Positions 44,487-53,678 of a DNA stretch of 64,000 nt are shown piece by piece. Source of the DNA: JAWKUK01 sp041398605. Its GTDB lineage: Bacteria > Planctomycetota > UBA1135 > GCA-002686595. The position numbers and the translations under genes were made by a program. The notes under the pieces are model-generated. The model was given only the letters and a program-made list of their open reading frames with translations, was not told the DNA's origin and ran no database searches. The stretch is from positions 124,001 through 188,000 of the forward strand of contig JAWKUK010000004.1 of assembly GCA_041398605.1 (NCBI GenBank), read 5' to 3'. How positions within the stretch are numbered: position 1 is the first letter of the stretch; each line of letters starts with the position of its first letter.

Positions 44487-45254
44487 ATGTGGAACCCCCT
44501 CGCCGCGCTCGGCCGTCGCACGCTCAGCCAGGCCGCCGCCTTCGCTGACGACGCGCTCTCGCTCGGCGCGGTCTTCTCACGGACGCTCGCTGCGACGGCG
44601 CATACGCCGCGCGGCGCTTGGCGGCTGACGCGCCGCACGACGGTCATGCAGGTGTACTTCACCGGCGTGCAGGGCGTTCCTGTCGCGGGGTTCCTCGCAG
44701 CCCTCATCGGATACGGCCTCGGCCAGCTCGTTGCCTCGAGCGGCCTCTTTGTCGTCGTGCCGCCACTGCGCGATCTCTTGGTGACGCAGGTGGGCCCGCT
44801 CATCGCGGCGCTCGTCATCGTGGCGCGCAGCTCGCCAGCCGTCGCCGTGGAGCTCGGCAACATGCACGTCGGCGGCGAGCTGCGGATGCTGGAGGGCTTC
44901 GGGATCGACCCTTACCGCTTCCTCGCCCTGCCCCGGCTGCTCGGGATCACGTTCGGCACCGTCGCGTTGTGCTTCCTGACGACGCTCTTCGCGTTGGCCG
45001 CGCTCTACGTCGGCGTGCGCGAGATCGAAGGGGTCGGCGGCTCGCTCTTCTGGCTCGCGATTCGCCCCGAACAAGGGCTCCACGTCGGGCTGCTCGGGGC
45101 CGCGTTCGGGATCTCGATCGCGCTCGTCTCTCTGCACCAGGGCTTTTCACTCTTGCCCTTCTCGACCGAAGTCCCGAAGGCTGCGAGCCGCGCCGTCGTG
45201 AAGAGCCTCGTCCTCTGCGCCCTCGTCGACCTCTTGGTCACCGTCCTCGCGTGA
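44487..45254 (+). CDS. mlaE: MlaE-type lipid ABC transporter permease
   Basis: This 255-residue inner-membrane permease belongs to the MlaE/YrbE family, which moves phospholipids between inner membrane and MCE proteins. It shows VMQVYFTGVQGVPVAGFLAAL, the conserved GPLIAALVIVARSSPAVAVELGNM cytoplasmic helix region (EQ-loop equivalent), and FGIDPYRFLALPRLLG with later membrane helices. The next two genes are an ATPase-like protein and MlaD, giving the canonical order. The start at 44487 yields the usual amphipathic N-terminus. Confidence 0.92.
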   Translation: MWNPLAALGRRTLSQAAAFADDALSLGAVFSRTLAATAHTPRGAWRLTRRTTVMQVYFTGVQGVPVAGFLAALIGYGLGQLVASSGLFVVVPPLRDLLVTQVGPLIAALVIVARSSPAVAVELGNMHVGGELRMLEGFGIDPYRFLALPRLLGITFGTVALCFLTTLFALAALYVGVREIEGVGGSLFWLAIRPEQGLHVGLLGAAFGISIALVSLHQGFSLLPFSTEVPKAASRAVVKSLVLCALVDLLVTVLA

Positions 45255-46042
45255 CGCGCATGAGCCCCCACGACCGGCGTGACGCAGCCCAGGGCGCTGC
45301 AGCCCACAGCGTGGCGCCGCTCGCGACGCCTGGCTTCACGCTCCAAGAGCATGGCCAGCGCGGCAACATCCCGGCGTTCTGTGCCACACGCGGTGAGGCG
45401 CTCGCGCTAGAGCTGCCGGGCGGGATCGACGCCGACCACGTCGGCGCATGCCTGATGGGCTTCGCGCCGCTGGCGAGCGGCGCGATCACGCTCTTCGGCA
45501 GCGATGTCGCGCGCGCGCCGCGTGAGCGCCTGCTCCAGCACCGACGGCGGGTCGCGCACGCGCCGCAGCGCCCGGCGTTCCTGTCCACGGTGACGATCCC
45601 TGACAACGTCGCGATCCCGTTGCGCGACCGCTGGCAGCTCCCTGAACAGGAGGTGAGCGCCGCCGTCGAGCGCAAGTTGCGCGCGCTGAGCGTGACGATC
45701 GTCGGCCGGGTCCTGCCCAGTCAGTTAGCGCCGCGCGCCCGTTACCTGGCGGGGCTCGCGCGCGCGCTCTTGGCGGCGCCTGAGCTGCTGCTCGTCGCGC
45801 TCCCCGACCCGCGCCTCCCGCCTCAGATCGAAGAGGCGGTGCGCTCCGAGCTCATGGCCGCCGTCCGAGACGGCGCCGCGCTCGTACTCATCGGGCACGG
45901 TGACACGCGGCAGTACTGCCCGGACGCCACCGTGCATACTGCAGAGGCGCTCCGCGACGACGCTGCGCCTGAAGACGCGCCCCGAGCGCTCGCGGGCCCC
46001 ACGCCGCTGGCCCAGGAGGGCCAGGAGGACATCGACACGTGA
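45251..46042 (+). CDS. Degenerate MlaF-like ABC ATPase (predicted inactive)
   Basis: The 263-residue protein occupies the MlaF position between permease and MCE protein and aligns in outline with an ABC ATPase. It has ALALELPGG (Walker A strand), MGFAPLASGAITLFGSDVARAP, a Q-loop-like PQRPAFLSTVTIPDNVAIPLR, PRARYLAGLARALLAAPELLLVALPDP, and ALVLIGHGD near the H-loop. Catalytic residues are missing: no GxxGxGKST, LPSQL instead of LSGG, and VALPDP instead of the LDEPF of Walker B. The frame is intact, typical in codon use, and coupled on both sides by GTGA overlaps (GTG start at 45251; ATG at 45260 is an alternative). It looks like a maintained pseudo-ATPase rather than a pseudogene. Confidence 0.78.
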   Translation: MTRMSPHDRRDAAQGAAAHSVAPLATPGFTLQEHGQRGNIPAFCATRGEALALELPGGIDADHVGACLMGFAPLASGAITLFGSDVARAPRERLLQHRRRVAHAPQRPAFLSTVTIPDNVAIPLRDRWQLPEQEVSAAVERKLRALSVTIVGRVLPSQLAPRARYLAGLARALLAAPELLLVALPDPRLPPQIEEAVRSELMAAVRDGAALVLIGHGDTRQYCPDATVHTAEALRDDAAPEDAPRALAGPTPLAQEGQEDIDT

Positions 46043-47199
46043 ACAAGACCGTGATCCACTCCCTGACGGGACTGTTTGTGCTCGCCGCGCTCCTGACGGC
46101 GGGCCTCGCCATCACAGCGCGTTCGACGCTGCAGGGCTGGTTGGGCACCGTACGCAAGTGCGAGGCCTGGCTGCCTGAGGCCTACGTGACCAAGGGAGAC
46201 GTGGTCGAGTTCCGGTCGTTCCGCGTCGGCCGCGTCGTCAAGGTCGAACCGCACTTCTGGGATGGCGCGCACGAAGGTCGCTGGTTCCGCGTGCTCTTGA
46301 CGATCGACGACGAATGGAGCGAGTCGATCACCGATGACTTCAGCGTCACTGTCTCGGTCGGCCCGTTCGGCGCGCTGACAGGCTCGAGCCTCGTGCTGCT
46401 CGCGCCCAACGAGCGTCTCACTCGGGACCAGATGAACGAGGCCACGTTGCGCGGGCGCTCGCTCGCGTCACTCCCGCGCGCGACCTCGGTCGAGCTGAGG
46501 TTTCAACAACCCGAGTCGCTGCTCGACGAGCTCAACGAGCGCGCGCACACGCTGCTCGACGAGATCGGCCCGAAGGCCAACCTGGTGGTCGACACCCTGT
46601 TCGATGTCGTCACGGAGCTCGCGCGTCCGGAGGGCGACCTCTTCGCCTTTGTCCGCCAGATGCGGCTCGTCGCGGACGGGCTCGACGTCCCGGTCGACGA
46701 CGCGATCAAGACCCTAGAAGAAGCGCGCATCCTCGTGAAGTCCTTGAACGACCCCGAGGGTAGCATCCAGCGCCTGCTCGCCCAAGCAGCGGCGATCGGG
46801 GGAGCGCTCGAACAAGGCGAGGGCGTCGTCGGCGGACTGCTTCGAGAGGGCGAGCTGAAGGCCCAGACGCTGGAGCTCTTCCACCGCACGAACCAGCTCC
46901 TGGCCGACACGAGCGACGTCTTGCAGCGCACGCGCGCGACGCTCGACGACGTGAATGACAGCACCGACGCCTTCCCGGCGATGGCCCAACGCCTCGGCGA
47001 TGTCGTCGCGCGCGTCGATACCGCGTCGCGCACGCTGCCGGGCCTCGCAGAGGAGGTGCGGCGCACGCTCGAGCAGTCGAACGCGGTGCTGCTCGGGTTG
47101 CGCGAGTCTCCGCTCCTCAACGTCTTCGCCGATTTCTCGCCGCCGCCGCCCGCCGCGCCGCTGGTGCTGCCGGCATCCCTCGCGCCTCCGGGCCACTGA
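46039..47199 (+). CDS. mlaD: MCE-domain lipid-binding protein (MlaD-like)
   Basis: The 386-residue periplasmic protein is anchored by an N-terminal helix (LTGLFVLAALLTAGLAI). The MCE/MlaD domain lies at about 40-130 (VTKGDVVEFRSFRVGRVVKVE ... SVTVSVGPFGALTGSSLVLL). It is followed by a long helical region with repeated amphipathic segments (150-360), as in larger MCE proteins that form tunnels or needles. The GTG start at 46039 overlaps the MlaF-like stop. Lipid substrate is presumed phospholipid by family. Confidence 0.9.
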   Translation: MNKTVIHSLTGLFVLAALLTAGLAITARSTLQGWLGTVRKCEAWLPEAYVTKGDVVEFRSFRVGRVVKVEPHFWDGAHEGRWFRVLLTIDDEWSESITDDFSVTVSVGPFGALTGSSLVLLAPNERLTRDQMNEATLRGRSLASLPRATSVELRFQQPESLLDELNERAHTLLDEIGPKANLVVDTLFDVVTELARPEGDLFAFVRQMRLVADGLDVPVDDAIKTLEEARILVKSLNDPEGSIQRLLAQAAAIGGALEQGEGVVGGLLREGELKAQTLELFHRTNQLLADTSDVLQRTRATLDDVNDSTDAFPAMAQRLGDVVARVDTASRTLPGLAEEVRRTLEQSNAVLLGLRESPLLNVFADFSPPPPAAPLVLPASLAPPGH

Positions 47200-47219
47200 C
47201 GGCCGCGCGTTGCCCTCTC

Positions 47220-48296
47220 ATGTTGCTTCCCGTGCGTCATCCCTCGCGCCCCGTCTCACGGCCCTCGCGCCCCGTCTCACGACCCTCGACGCCTCGCGCG
47301 CCGCGCACAAGGGCAGCAGCCTCCGCGGCTGTGGCCCTGCTGCTCTCTTGCGGCCTCACCGGCTGCTCCTCGCCAGCGCCGGACCTGATCGATCGCCGAG
47401 CGACCGACCACAACCGGGCTGGCAGCGAGTCGTTCCAGCGGGGCGACCTCGCCGCTGCGGCGCTGCACTTCGAGCAGGCGCTGGAGCTCGCGCGCGGCCT
47501 CGGAGACCGTGAGCAGCAGGCGGACGCGCTCAACAACCTTGGGATCGTGAACGAGTGCATCGGGCGCGCGGAGGCCGCGTTGCCGCTCTACGAACAGGCC
47601 CGCGACTTGGCGACGTTCGCGCCAGCCCGGCCGGACGCGCTGGTCGCGACGTACTGGCCTGGCGTGTTCTCGACGAACCTGAACCTCGCGCGGCTGCGGC
47701 TCGCGCAAGGCGAAGGCGCCGCCGCCGCCGCCGCGCTCGAGCTCGCGCGCGCCGCTGCGGAGGTGCTCGACTCAGACGCTGCGCGCGCCGACGTCGCCAA
47801 GCAGCGCGCGCTGGCGCTGCTCGCGCAGCCTGGCGCTGCAGCGGCAGCCACGGCGCTCGCGCGCGAAGCGCTCGCGTTGGCGCGGCGTGGCGGCGACGGG
47901 CCGGTCGCGCTCGCGAGGCGCGCCGACGCCGAGATCGTGTTGGGGCGAGCGCTCGCGGCGGAGGGCAAGCAAGACGAGGCCGCGGCCGCGCTGCGCCAGG
48001 CAGGCGACCAAGCCCGAGCGATCTCGGACCGCGGCTTGACCGCCGCGGCGCTCGAGGGCCTCGGCGAGGTCCTAGCGACAGAGGGGCGCTTCACAGAGGC
48101 CCGCGTGCGCTTCGAGATGGCCCTCGACATCCACGCACGCACGCCCAACCCTGTGCGCGCCCGCGCGGCGCTGCGCCGACTCCGCGCGCTGGCGGAAGCC
48201 GAGGAGCGCCCCGACCTCGCCGCGATGTACACCGCGCGCCTCGACGCGCTCGCTGCAGACGACGGCGCGCCGCCGCGGCCCGAGTCGCCGCGATAG
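47220..48296 (+). CDS. TPR-repeat lipoprotein in the Mla operon
   Basis: The 358-residue protein has a long basic leader, signal core and lipobox (AVALLLSCGLTGC). Tetratricopeptide repeats follow: RAGSESFQRGDLAAAALHFEQALELA, then ALNNLGIVNECIGRAEAALPLYEQA, and similar helices through residue 330 (ALEGLGEVLATEGRFTEARVRFEMAL). It starts 20 bp after mlaD and is likely co-transcribed. Mla systems normally include an outer-membrane lipoprotein (MlaA) and a shuttle (MlaC); this protein resembles neither but occupies their place. The leader contains a 21-bp direct repeat (47236-47280). Confidence 0.82.
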   Translation: MLLPVRHPSRPVSRPSRPVSRPSTPRAPRTRAAASAAVALLLSCGLTGCSSPAPDLIDRRATDHNRAGSESFQRGDLAAAALHFEQALELARGLGDREQQADALNNLGIVNECIGRAEAALPLYEQARDLATFAPARPDALVATYWPGVFSTNLNLARLRLAQGEGAAAAAALELARAAAEVLDSDAARADVAKQRALALLAQPGAAAAATALAREALALARRGGDGPVALARRADAEIVLGRALAAEGKQDEAAAALRQAGDQARAISDRGLTAAALEGLGEVLATEGRFTEARVRFEMALDIHARTPNPVRARAALRRLRALAEAEERPDLAAMYTARLDALAADDGAPPRPESPR

Positions 48297-48606
48297 GCCC
48301 AATCGAGGCGCGCGGCCCAATCGAGGCAACGGGCGCAAACACGTCGACGAGCGGCGCACAGCGACGCGCGCCGTGCGGTAGCACCGTTGGCCACGTCAGG
48401 GGCGCGTACACCGGACACACCGGCGCATATCTCGGGGTGAGGCACCCCTATGGACGGGACGTGGGACACAATCCCATGCGCGCGGGGAAGGAGCCGGGTG
48501 ACGTCGCTCGCAACCGTCGCCGCGCGCCCCCAGTCCGCTGCTTCCTCTGCCGTCTCCCCCGCGATGCGTGCGCCGGCGCTCCGCCGGCGGCTGCCTGAAC
48601 CGAGCG
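48297..48606. other. Gene-free intergenic region (310 bp)
   Basis: Between the TPR lipoprotein and the FG-GAP protein. It probably holds the promoter of the latter. The reading frame of the FG-GAP protein extends back into it, but that part lacks a signal peptide and looks non-coding. Confidence 0.5.
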
Positions 48607-51182
48607 ATGATCCCCCCTGCGTTCCTGCTCGACGCCGTCCTCTTCCTGCTCAGTCCGCTCTCGCTGCAGGCGTCGCCAGGGCTCGACCCACAGGCGCTCG
48701 GCGCGCCGCCCCCGCGGCCCAAGGCGCGCCGACCGCGCCCGTCGGGTCGGGCGTCCGCCGCTGGTCGTGGACGGATATCGACGGCGATGGGCCGCTGGAC
48801 GCGCTCGTCATCCTCGACGACGGCCGCGGCGTCCTCTTGCGCCAACAAGCCGATGGGCGCTTCGAAGACATGACCCAGGCGGCTGGCCTCGCCGGGCTCA
48901 CCTGGCGCGACGCCGCGTTCGGCGACTTCGATCGCGACGGTCGCGTCGACCTCTTCGGGCTCGCGGGCGACGGCCAGGCGCGGCTTCATCTGCAAGCAGA
49001 TGCCGGCCGCTTCCTCCCCGTCGAAGTCGACGCGCCCACCCGCACCGGCTGGATGGCGGTGGAGACCATCGACCTCGACCGGGACGGCACATGGGACGTG
49101 CAGCTCATCGCTGACAGCGAACGGCGTGTCTTGCGCGGGCAAGGCGATGGCTCGTTCGTGCCGTTCGAGCTCGGCGCCTTCGGCGAGCTCAGGGTCTCGA
49201 GCGGGCGCGGCGCGTCGCAAGCCGGCGCCGCGGCGTCGGGCGGCGGCCTCACGACCCAAGGGCTGGCCCCGAACAACACGACGTCGGTCCCGCCACAGAG
49301 CCAAGTCGTCGGCGGGCCGACGCTCGTCTGCGCAGGCTCTGTGGAGGACATCGCGAGCGGCGCGTGCCTCGAAGCGTCGAGCGTGCCGAGCATCGGGCGC
49401 CTCTATCCACTGACCGCCAACCTCTTTGTCGCGGGCTCGGGCTCGGTGGGGATCGGGACGACCAACCCCAACGCGCGCCTCGACGTCGCCGGCGTCGCGC
49501 GCGCCGTCCAGTTCGTTTCGACCGTAACCACGGGCCAGCCACCGTTCCTCATCAACTCGCGCAACGTCGTGCCGCTGCTGAACGCGGACCAGCTGGATGG
49601 CCTCGATTCAACGGCCTTCCGACAGTTGAGCGTGCTGCTCGACACGCCCGACTTCGCGCCGCAGTCGGTCGACACGAACGCGCTCGCGAACGGCGCGGTC
49701 TCCGCAGCGAAGCTCGCGCCAGGCGCGATCGGCGCGCTCGCGCTCTCAGCGGGCTCGGTGACCTCCAATGCGATCCTCGACGGGACGATCGGCTCTGCGG
49801 ACCTCGGCGCCGGCGCGGTCAGCGGCTCCAAGCTGCAGGACTCGGCGGTCAACTCCCTGAAGATCCTCGACAGCAGCATCCTGTCGGTCGACCTCGCGCC
49901 CGGCGCGGTCAACTCGCTCACGATCCTCGACGGCTCAGTGACGGGCGCCGACCTCGCGCCGGGCTCTGTCGGGTCCGCCGCGATCCAGAACGGCTCGATC
50001 ACCGCTGCGGACATCGCCGACGGGTCGATCACGGCGGCCGAGCTCGCCCCGAACGCCGTCGACAGCAGCGCGCTCGCTGACGGCGCCGTGCGCGACGCGG
50101 ATGTCGATGTGAACGCGGCGATCCAGGGCACCAAGGTCCGGCCGGACTTCGCCAACCAGCTCGTCACGTCTCAGTTGGGCGCGCGGTTCGGAGCTCAGGC
50201 TGGCGACCGCGCCGAGCTCGGCGCGGCAGGCGCGCCGTTGCGCGCGATCGGGAGCGCGCTCGCAGGCGTCTTCGAGGGGCGCGTGACCGTAGCGAGCGAC
50301 TTCACCGGACAGCCGACCCTCGACGTGACGCACCAAGCCGGCGCGACCGCTGCGCGGATCACGCTCATCGACAACACCAACGCATCGACCGACCCGGCGC
50401 TGCACGTCGTCGCGACCGGCGACGGCGCAGCGCGCGGTGTGCTCGTCGAGACCACGGGGCTCGGCAACACTGGGAGCGCGTTCCAGGTGATCCACCGTGG
50501 CGCTGGGCCGGGCCTCGACATCACGTCGGGGGCGCTGCCGCTGCGCCTCGATCGCTCGATCAATTCGGGCTCGCTCATCGAGGCGCGCAACACCAACGAC
50601 GTCGAGTTCCGGGTCGACAGCTCCGGCGACGTCTTCTGCGACGGCGCGTTCCTCGGCGGCGGCGCCGACTATGCCGAATGGCTCGAGCTCGCCGTCCCGA
50701 GCGAGGTGGTCGCGCCGGGCGAGGTCGTCGGCGTGCGCGCGGGGCGGATCTCGAGGTCGCTCGCAGGCGCCGAGCGCTTCATGGTCGTCACGACGCGACC
50801 GGCGGTCATCGGCAACCATCCTGACGCCGCGCTCGACGCGCGGGAGGGCTTCGCCGCGATCGCGTTCCTTGGGCGCACGCCGGTCAAGGTCCGGGGGGTG
50901 TGCCGCGTCGGCGACCTGCTCGTGCCCTCGGGCCTCGATGACGGCGTCGCCGTCGCGATCGCCCCTGACGCGCTGCGCGCGACGGACCTCAGCCGGATCA
51001 TCGGCACCGCTTGGGACGCCTCGAGCGGCGCCGGGACGGCCTCGATCGAGGCCCTCGTCGGCTTAGGGGTCGAGCGCGCGGCGGGGCTCGTCATCCAGCG
51101 CCTCGAAGCAGCGCTCGCCCAACGAGACGCGCGCCTGGCGCGCCTCGAGGCCCGCCTCGAAGCCCTCGAGCGGGTGCGCTGA
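48607..51182 (+). CDS. Secreted FG-GAP/VCBS surface protein with tail-fibre-like repeats; probable frame break near its start
   Basis: About 858 residues if the frame is repaired. FG-GAP calcium-type motifs come first (DIDGDGPLDALVILDDG, DFDRDGRVDLFGLAGDG, DLDRDGTWDVQLIAD). A short VGIGTTNPNARLDVAG module follows, then a run of degenerate 10-12 residue repeats (GSITAADIADGSITAAELAP). The C-terminal domain, with ADYAEWLELAVPSE and a terminal coiled coil (LAQRDARLARLEARLEAL), resembles autoprocessing chaperone ends of tail fibres. The main frame has no signal peptide. In the +1 frame ATG 48607 begins MIPPAFLLDAVLFLLSPLSL, a good signal peptide, and a one-base change around the C5 run at 48709-48713 would join them. 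Confidence 0.7.
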
Positions 51183-51268
51183 CCTCCGGTCCCAGGGGAT
51201 GCACGTTGAGGGTGAAGAGGTTCGCGCGCGGGGAGTAGAGTGGGCAGCGGCCCCCTCACCCACCCGCC

Positions 51269-51892
51269 ATGCACGACGCCTTCGCCAGCCTCGCCCGCGC
51301 CGTCCCGCCCCAAAGGGACCTCACTGCGCTCGCCGTTCAGCTCCCTGACCTTTCGCAGCTCGGGGGCGGCGCCCTCTACCTCGGGGCCGCCGTGCTCGGC
51401 GGCGCGATCTTGGGCTTACAGACCGTCCTCTTGCTGTTCGGCGGTGACTCAGGTGACGGCGACATCGATCACGGCGACGCCTCGGACGGCTTCGGATTCC
51501 TGTCGATCCGCACGGTCGCCTCTTTCTTGACGTTCTTCGGCTTGATGGGCCTCTACGGCCGCTCGTCGGGTTGGGGCGCGGGGTTGACGGCTGGCGCCGC
51601 GACCGGCTCAGGGCTCGCGATGATGGTGTTTGTGGCGTGGCTGTTCTCGCTGCAGAAGAGCCTCGGCCAGGAGGGCACCCTCGACCCCGCCCAGGCCATC
51701 GGCCTGCCCGCGAAGGTCTACCTGAAGGTCCCCGGGGAGCGCGCAGGGAAGGGCAAGATCACCGTCGCGCTGCAAGGCCGGACCGCTGAGTACGGCGCAG
51801 TGACCACTGGACCAGAGCTGGCGACGGGCTGTGAAGCGCGCATCGTGCGCCAGGTCGACGAGAACACGTTCGAGGTCGAAGCCGCGGGCTGA
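51269..51892 (+). CDS. NfeD-like membrane protein
   Basis: The 207-residue protein has three hydrophobic segments (about 35-58, 78-95 and 100-125). A C-terminal beta-barrel-like domain (AKVYLKVPGERAGKGKITVALQGR ... CEARIVRQVDENTFEVE) follows the NfeD OB-fold pattern. NfeD proteins are typically encoded beside flotillins and are thought to act with them in membrane microdomains. The flotillin gene follows after 36 bp. The N-terminal protease domain of long NfeD forms is absent. Confidence 0.82.
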   Translation: MHDAFASLARAVPPQRDLTALAVQLPDLSQLGGGALYLGAAVLGGAILGLQTVLLLFGGDSGDGDIDHGDASDGFGFLSIRTVASFLTFFGLMGLYGRSSGWGAGLTAGAATGSGLAMMVFVAWLFSLQKSLGQEGTLDPAQAIGLPAKVYLKVPGERAGKGKITVALQGRTAEYGAVTTGPELATGCEARIVRQVDENTFEVEAAG

Positions 51893-51928
51893 AGGCCGCG
51901 CACCGACCGCGCGTACGTAGAGGAGCAC

Positions 51929-53614
51929 ATGATGAAACTGATATCGCTGCCAATCGCCGAATCTCCTTTCTCGCCCGAGAACCTCCTGACGACGATGATC
52001 CTCGCCGGGGTCTTCATCGTCGCGGGCTTCTTCTTGATCATCGCGCGGCGCTACAAGCGCTGTCCGTCGAACCGGATCCTCGTGATCTACGGACGGACCA
52101 CAAAGGGCCAATCCGCGAAGTCGATGCACGGCGGCGGCGCCTTTGTGTGGCCGCTGATCCAGAACTACGACTTCCTGAGCCTCGATCCGATGCAGATCGA
52201 GATCCCGCTGGAGGGCGCGCTCTCGCTCGAAAACATCCGCGTGAACGTGCCGAGCGTGTTCACGGTCGCGATCGGCGTGGAGCGCGAGATCATGAACAAC
52301 GCAGCGGTGCGCCTCCTGGGCCTCTCGCGCGCGGACATCATCAAGCAGGCCGAGGACATCATCTTCGGCCAGCTCCGACAGGTGATCGCGTCGATGCGCA
52401 TCGAGGAGATCAACCGGGACCGTGACGTGTTCTTGTCGCGCGTCCAGAGCAGCCTGGAGCCCGAGCTCGCGAAGATCGGCCAGGTGTTGATCAACGTCAA
52501 TATCAAGGACATCACCGACTCGTCGGGCTATATCGAGGCGATCGGCCGCAAGGCCGCGTCGGAGGCGATCCAGCAGGCCGCCATCGACGTCGCCGAACAA
52601 GAGCGCTACGGCTCGATCGGCGTCGCCGAAGCGGACAAGGAGCGCTTCATCCAAGTCGCCGAGCGTGAGAAGCAGCGCGACATCGGCACGAAGGACGCCG
52701 AGCGCGCGCGCGCCGTCAAGATCGCAGAGCTCGAGAAGGACCGCACGATCGGCGAGAAGGCCGCGGAGTTCCAGCGCGAGGCCATGGTGCGGGACGCGGA
52801 ACGCGAGATGCGGATCCGCGTCGCCGAGGCCAACGCGCAGGCCGTCACCGGTGAGAACGCCGCGAAGGCGACGATCGCGCAGACCAACGCGGACCTGAAG
52901 CTGCAAGAGGCCGACGCGTTCCAGCGCGGCGAGACACGCCGCCGCGAGGCTGAGGCGGCGGTACTCGAGGCCCAGTACCTCGCCGAGTCACGCGCCGCTG
53001 AGGCCCAGGGCAAGCTGATCGAGGCGCAGAAGCGCGCCCAACTCGAGTCTGCGGCCAAGGCCGAGAAGGCGGAGACGATCGTCGCCGCGGAGGCCGAGGC
53101 GGAGCGCGCGCGCATCCGCGCCGCAGGCGAGGCCGCCGCGCTGTTCGCGCGCCTCGAAGCCGAGGCGAAGGGTCAATACGAGATCTTGAAGAGCAAGGCC
53201 GACGGCTTGCGCGAGATCGTCAGCGCCTGCGGCGGCTCGCACGAGGCCTTCCAGATGCTGATGCTCGAGCACCTCGACCACCTCGCTGAGACCTCCGCCA
53301 AGGCGATCTCGAACATCAAGTTCGACAAGATCGTCGTGTGGGACGGCGCGGGCGGCCAAGGCGCCGACGGCAAGGGCGGCTCCAGCACGAGCCGCTTCCT
53401 GCAGTCGCTCGCGGGCGCGCTGCCGCCCACGCTGCAGATGATGAAAGACGTCGGCGGCGTCGAGATGCCTGAGTTCCTCGGGCGCCTCGTGGCCCCGGTC
53501 GAGCCCACGGCGCCAGGGAAGCCCGGCACGCCGACGGCGGACGAAGCGCCTGCAGCGACTGGCCCCGCGCCCTCCGAGGCTGCCCCGCCGAAGGGCCCGA
53601 AGGGCAAGGCCTGA
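51929..53614 (+). CDS. Flotillin-like SPFH protein
   Basis: This 561-residue membrane scaffold protein has an N-terminal transmembrane helix (LLTTMILAGVFIVAGFFLIIA, about 20-41), an SPFH/PHB domain (about 45-230, ending INVNIKDITDSSGYIEAIGRKAA), then a long Ala/Glu-rich coiled coil (230-430) with repeated AEAEAERARI-type segments characteristic of flotillins. A flexible Pro/Ala tail closes it. The start follows GAGGAG at 51922-51927 region, a good ribosome-binding site. Paired with NfeD it probably forms oligomeric platforms in the inner membrane. Confidence 0.93.
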   Translation: MMKLISLPIAESPFSPENLLTTMILAGVFIVAGFFLIIARRYKRCPSNRILVIYGRTTKGQSAKSMHGGGAFVWPLIQNYDFLSLDPMQIEIPLEGALSLENIRVNVPSVFTVAIGVEREIMNNAAVRLLGLSRADIIKQAEDIIFGQLRQVIASMRIEEINRDRDVFLSRVQSSLEPELAKIGQVLINVNIKDITDSSGYIEAIGRKAASEAIQQAAIDVAEQERYGSIGVAEADKERFIQVAEREKQRDIGTKDAERARAVKIAELEKDRTIGEKAAEFQREAMVRDAEREMRIRVAEANAQAVTGENAAKATIAQTNADLKLQEADAFQRGETRRREAEAAVLEAQYLAESRAAEAQGKLIEAQKRAQLESAAKAEKAETIVAAEAEAERARIRAAGEAAALFARLEAEAKGQYEILKSKADGLREIVSACGGSHEAFQMLMLEHLDHLAETSAKAISNIKFDKIVVWDGAGGQGADGKGGSSTSRFLQSLAGALPPTLQMMKDVGGVEMPEFLGRLVAPVEPTAPGKPGTPTADEAPAATGPAPSEAAPPKGPKGKA

Positions 53615-53620
53615 TACGAC

Positions 53621-53669
53621 GCGACGGCGCGGCCCTGATGCCCACCGGGCGTCGGGGCCGCGCCGTCGC
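53621..53669. terminator. Strong GC hairpin between convergent genes
   Basis: Arms GCGACGGCGCGGCCC and its near-perfect complement flank a loop of about 18 bases, just past the flotillin stop and just past the end of the opposing thioredoxin-like gene. A bidirectional terminator is the simplest reading. Confidence 0.75.
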
Positions 53670-53678
53670 TGCGCGCGC

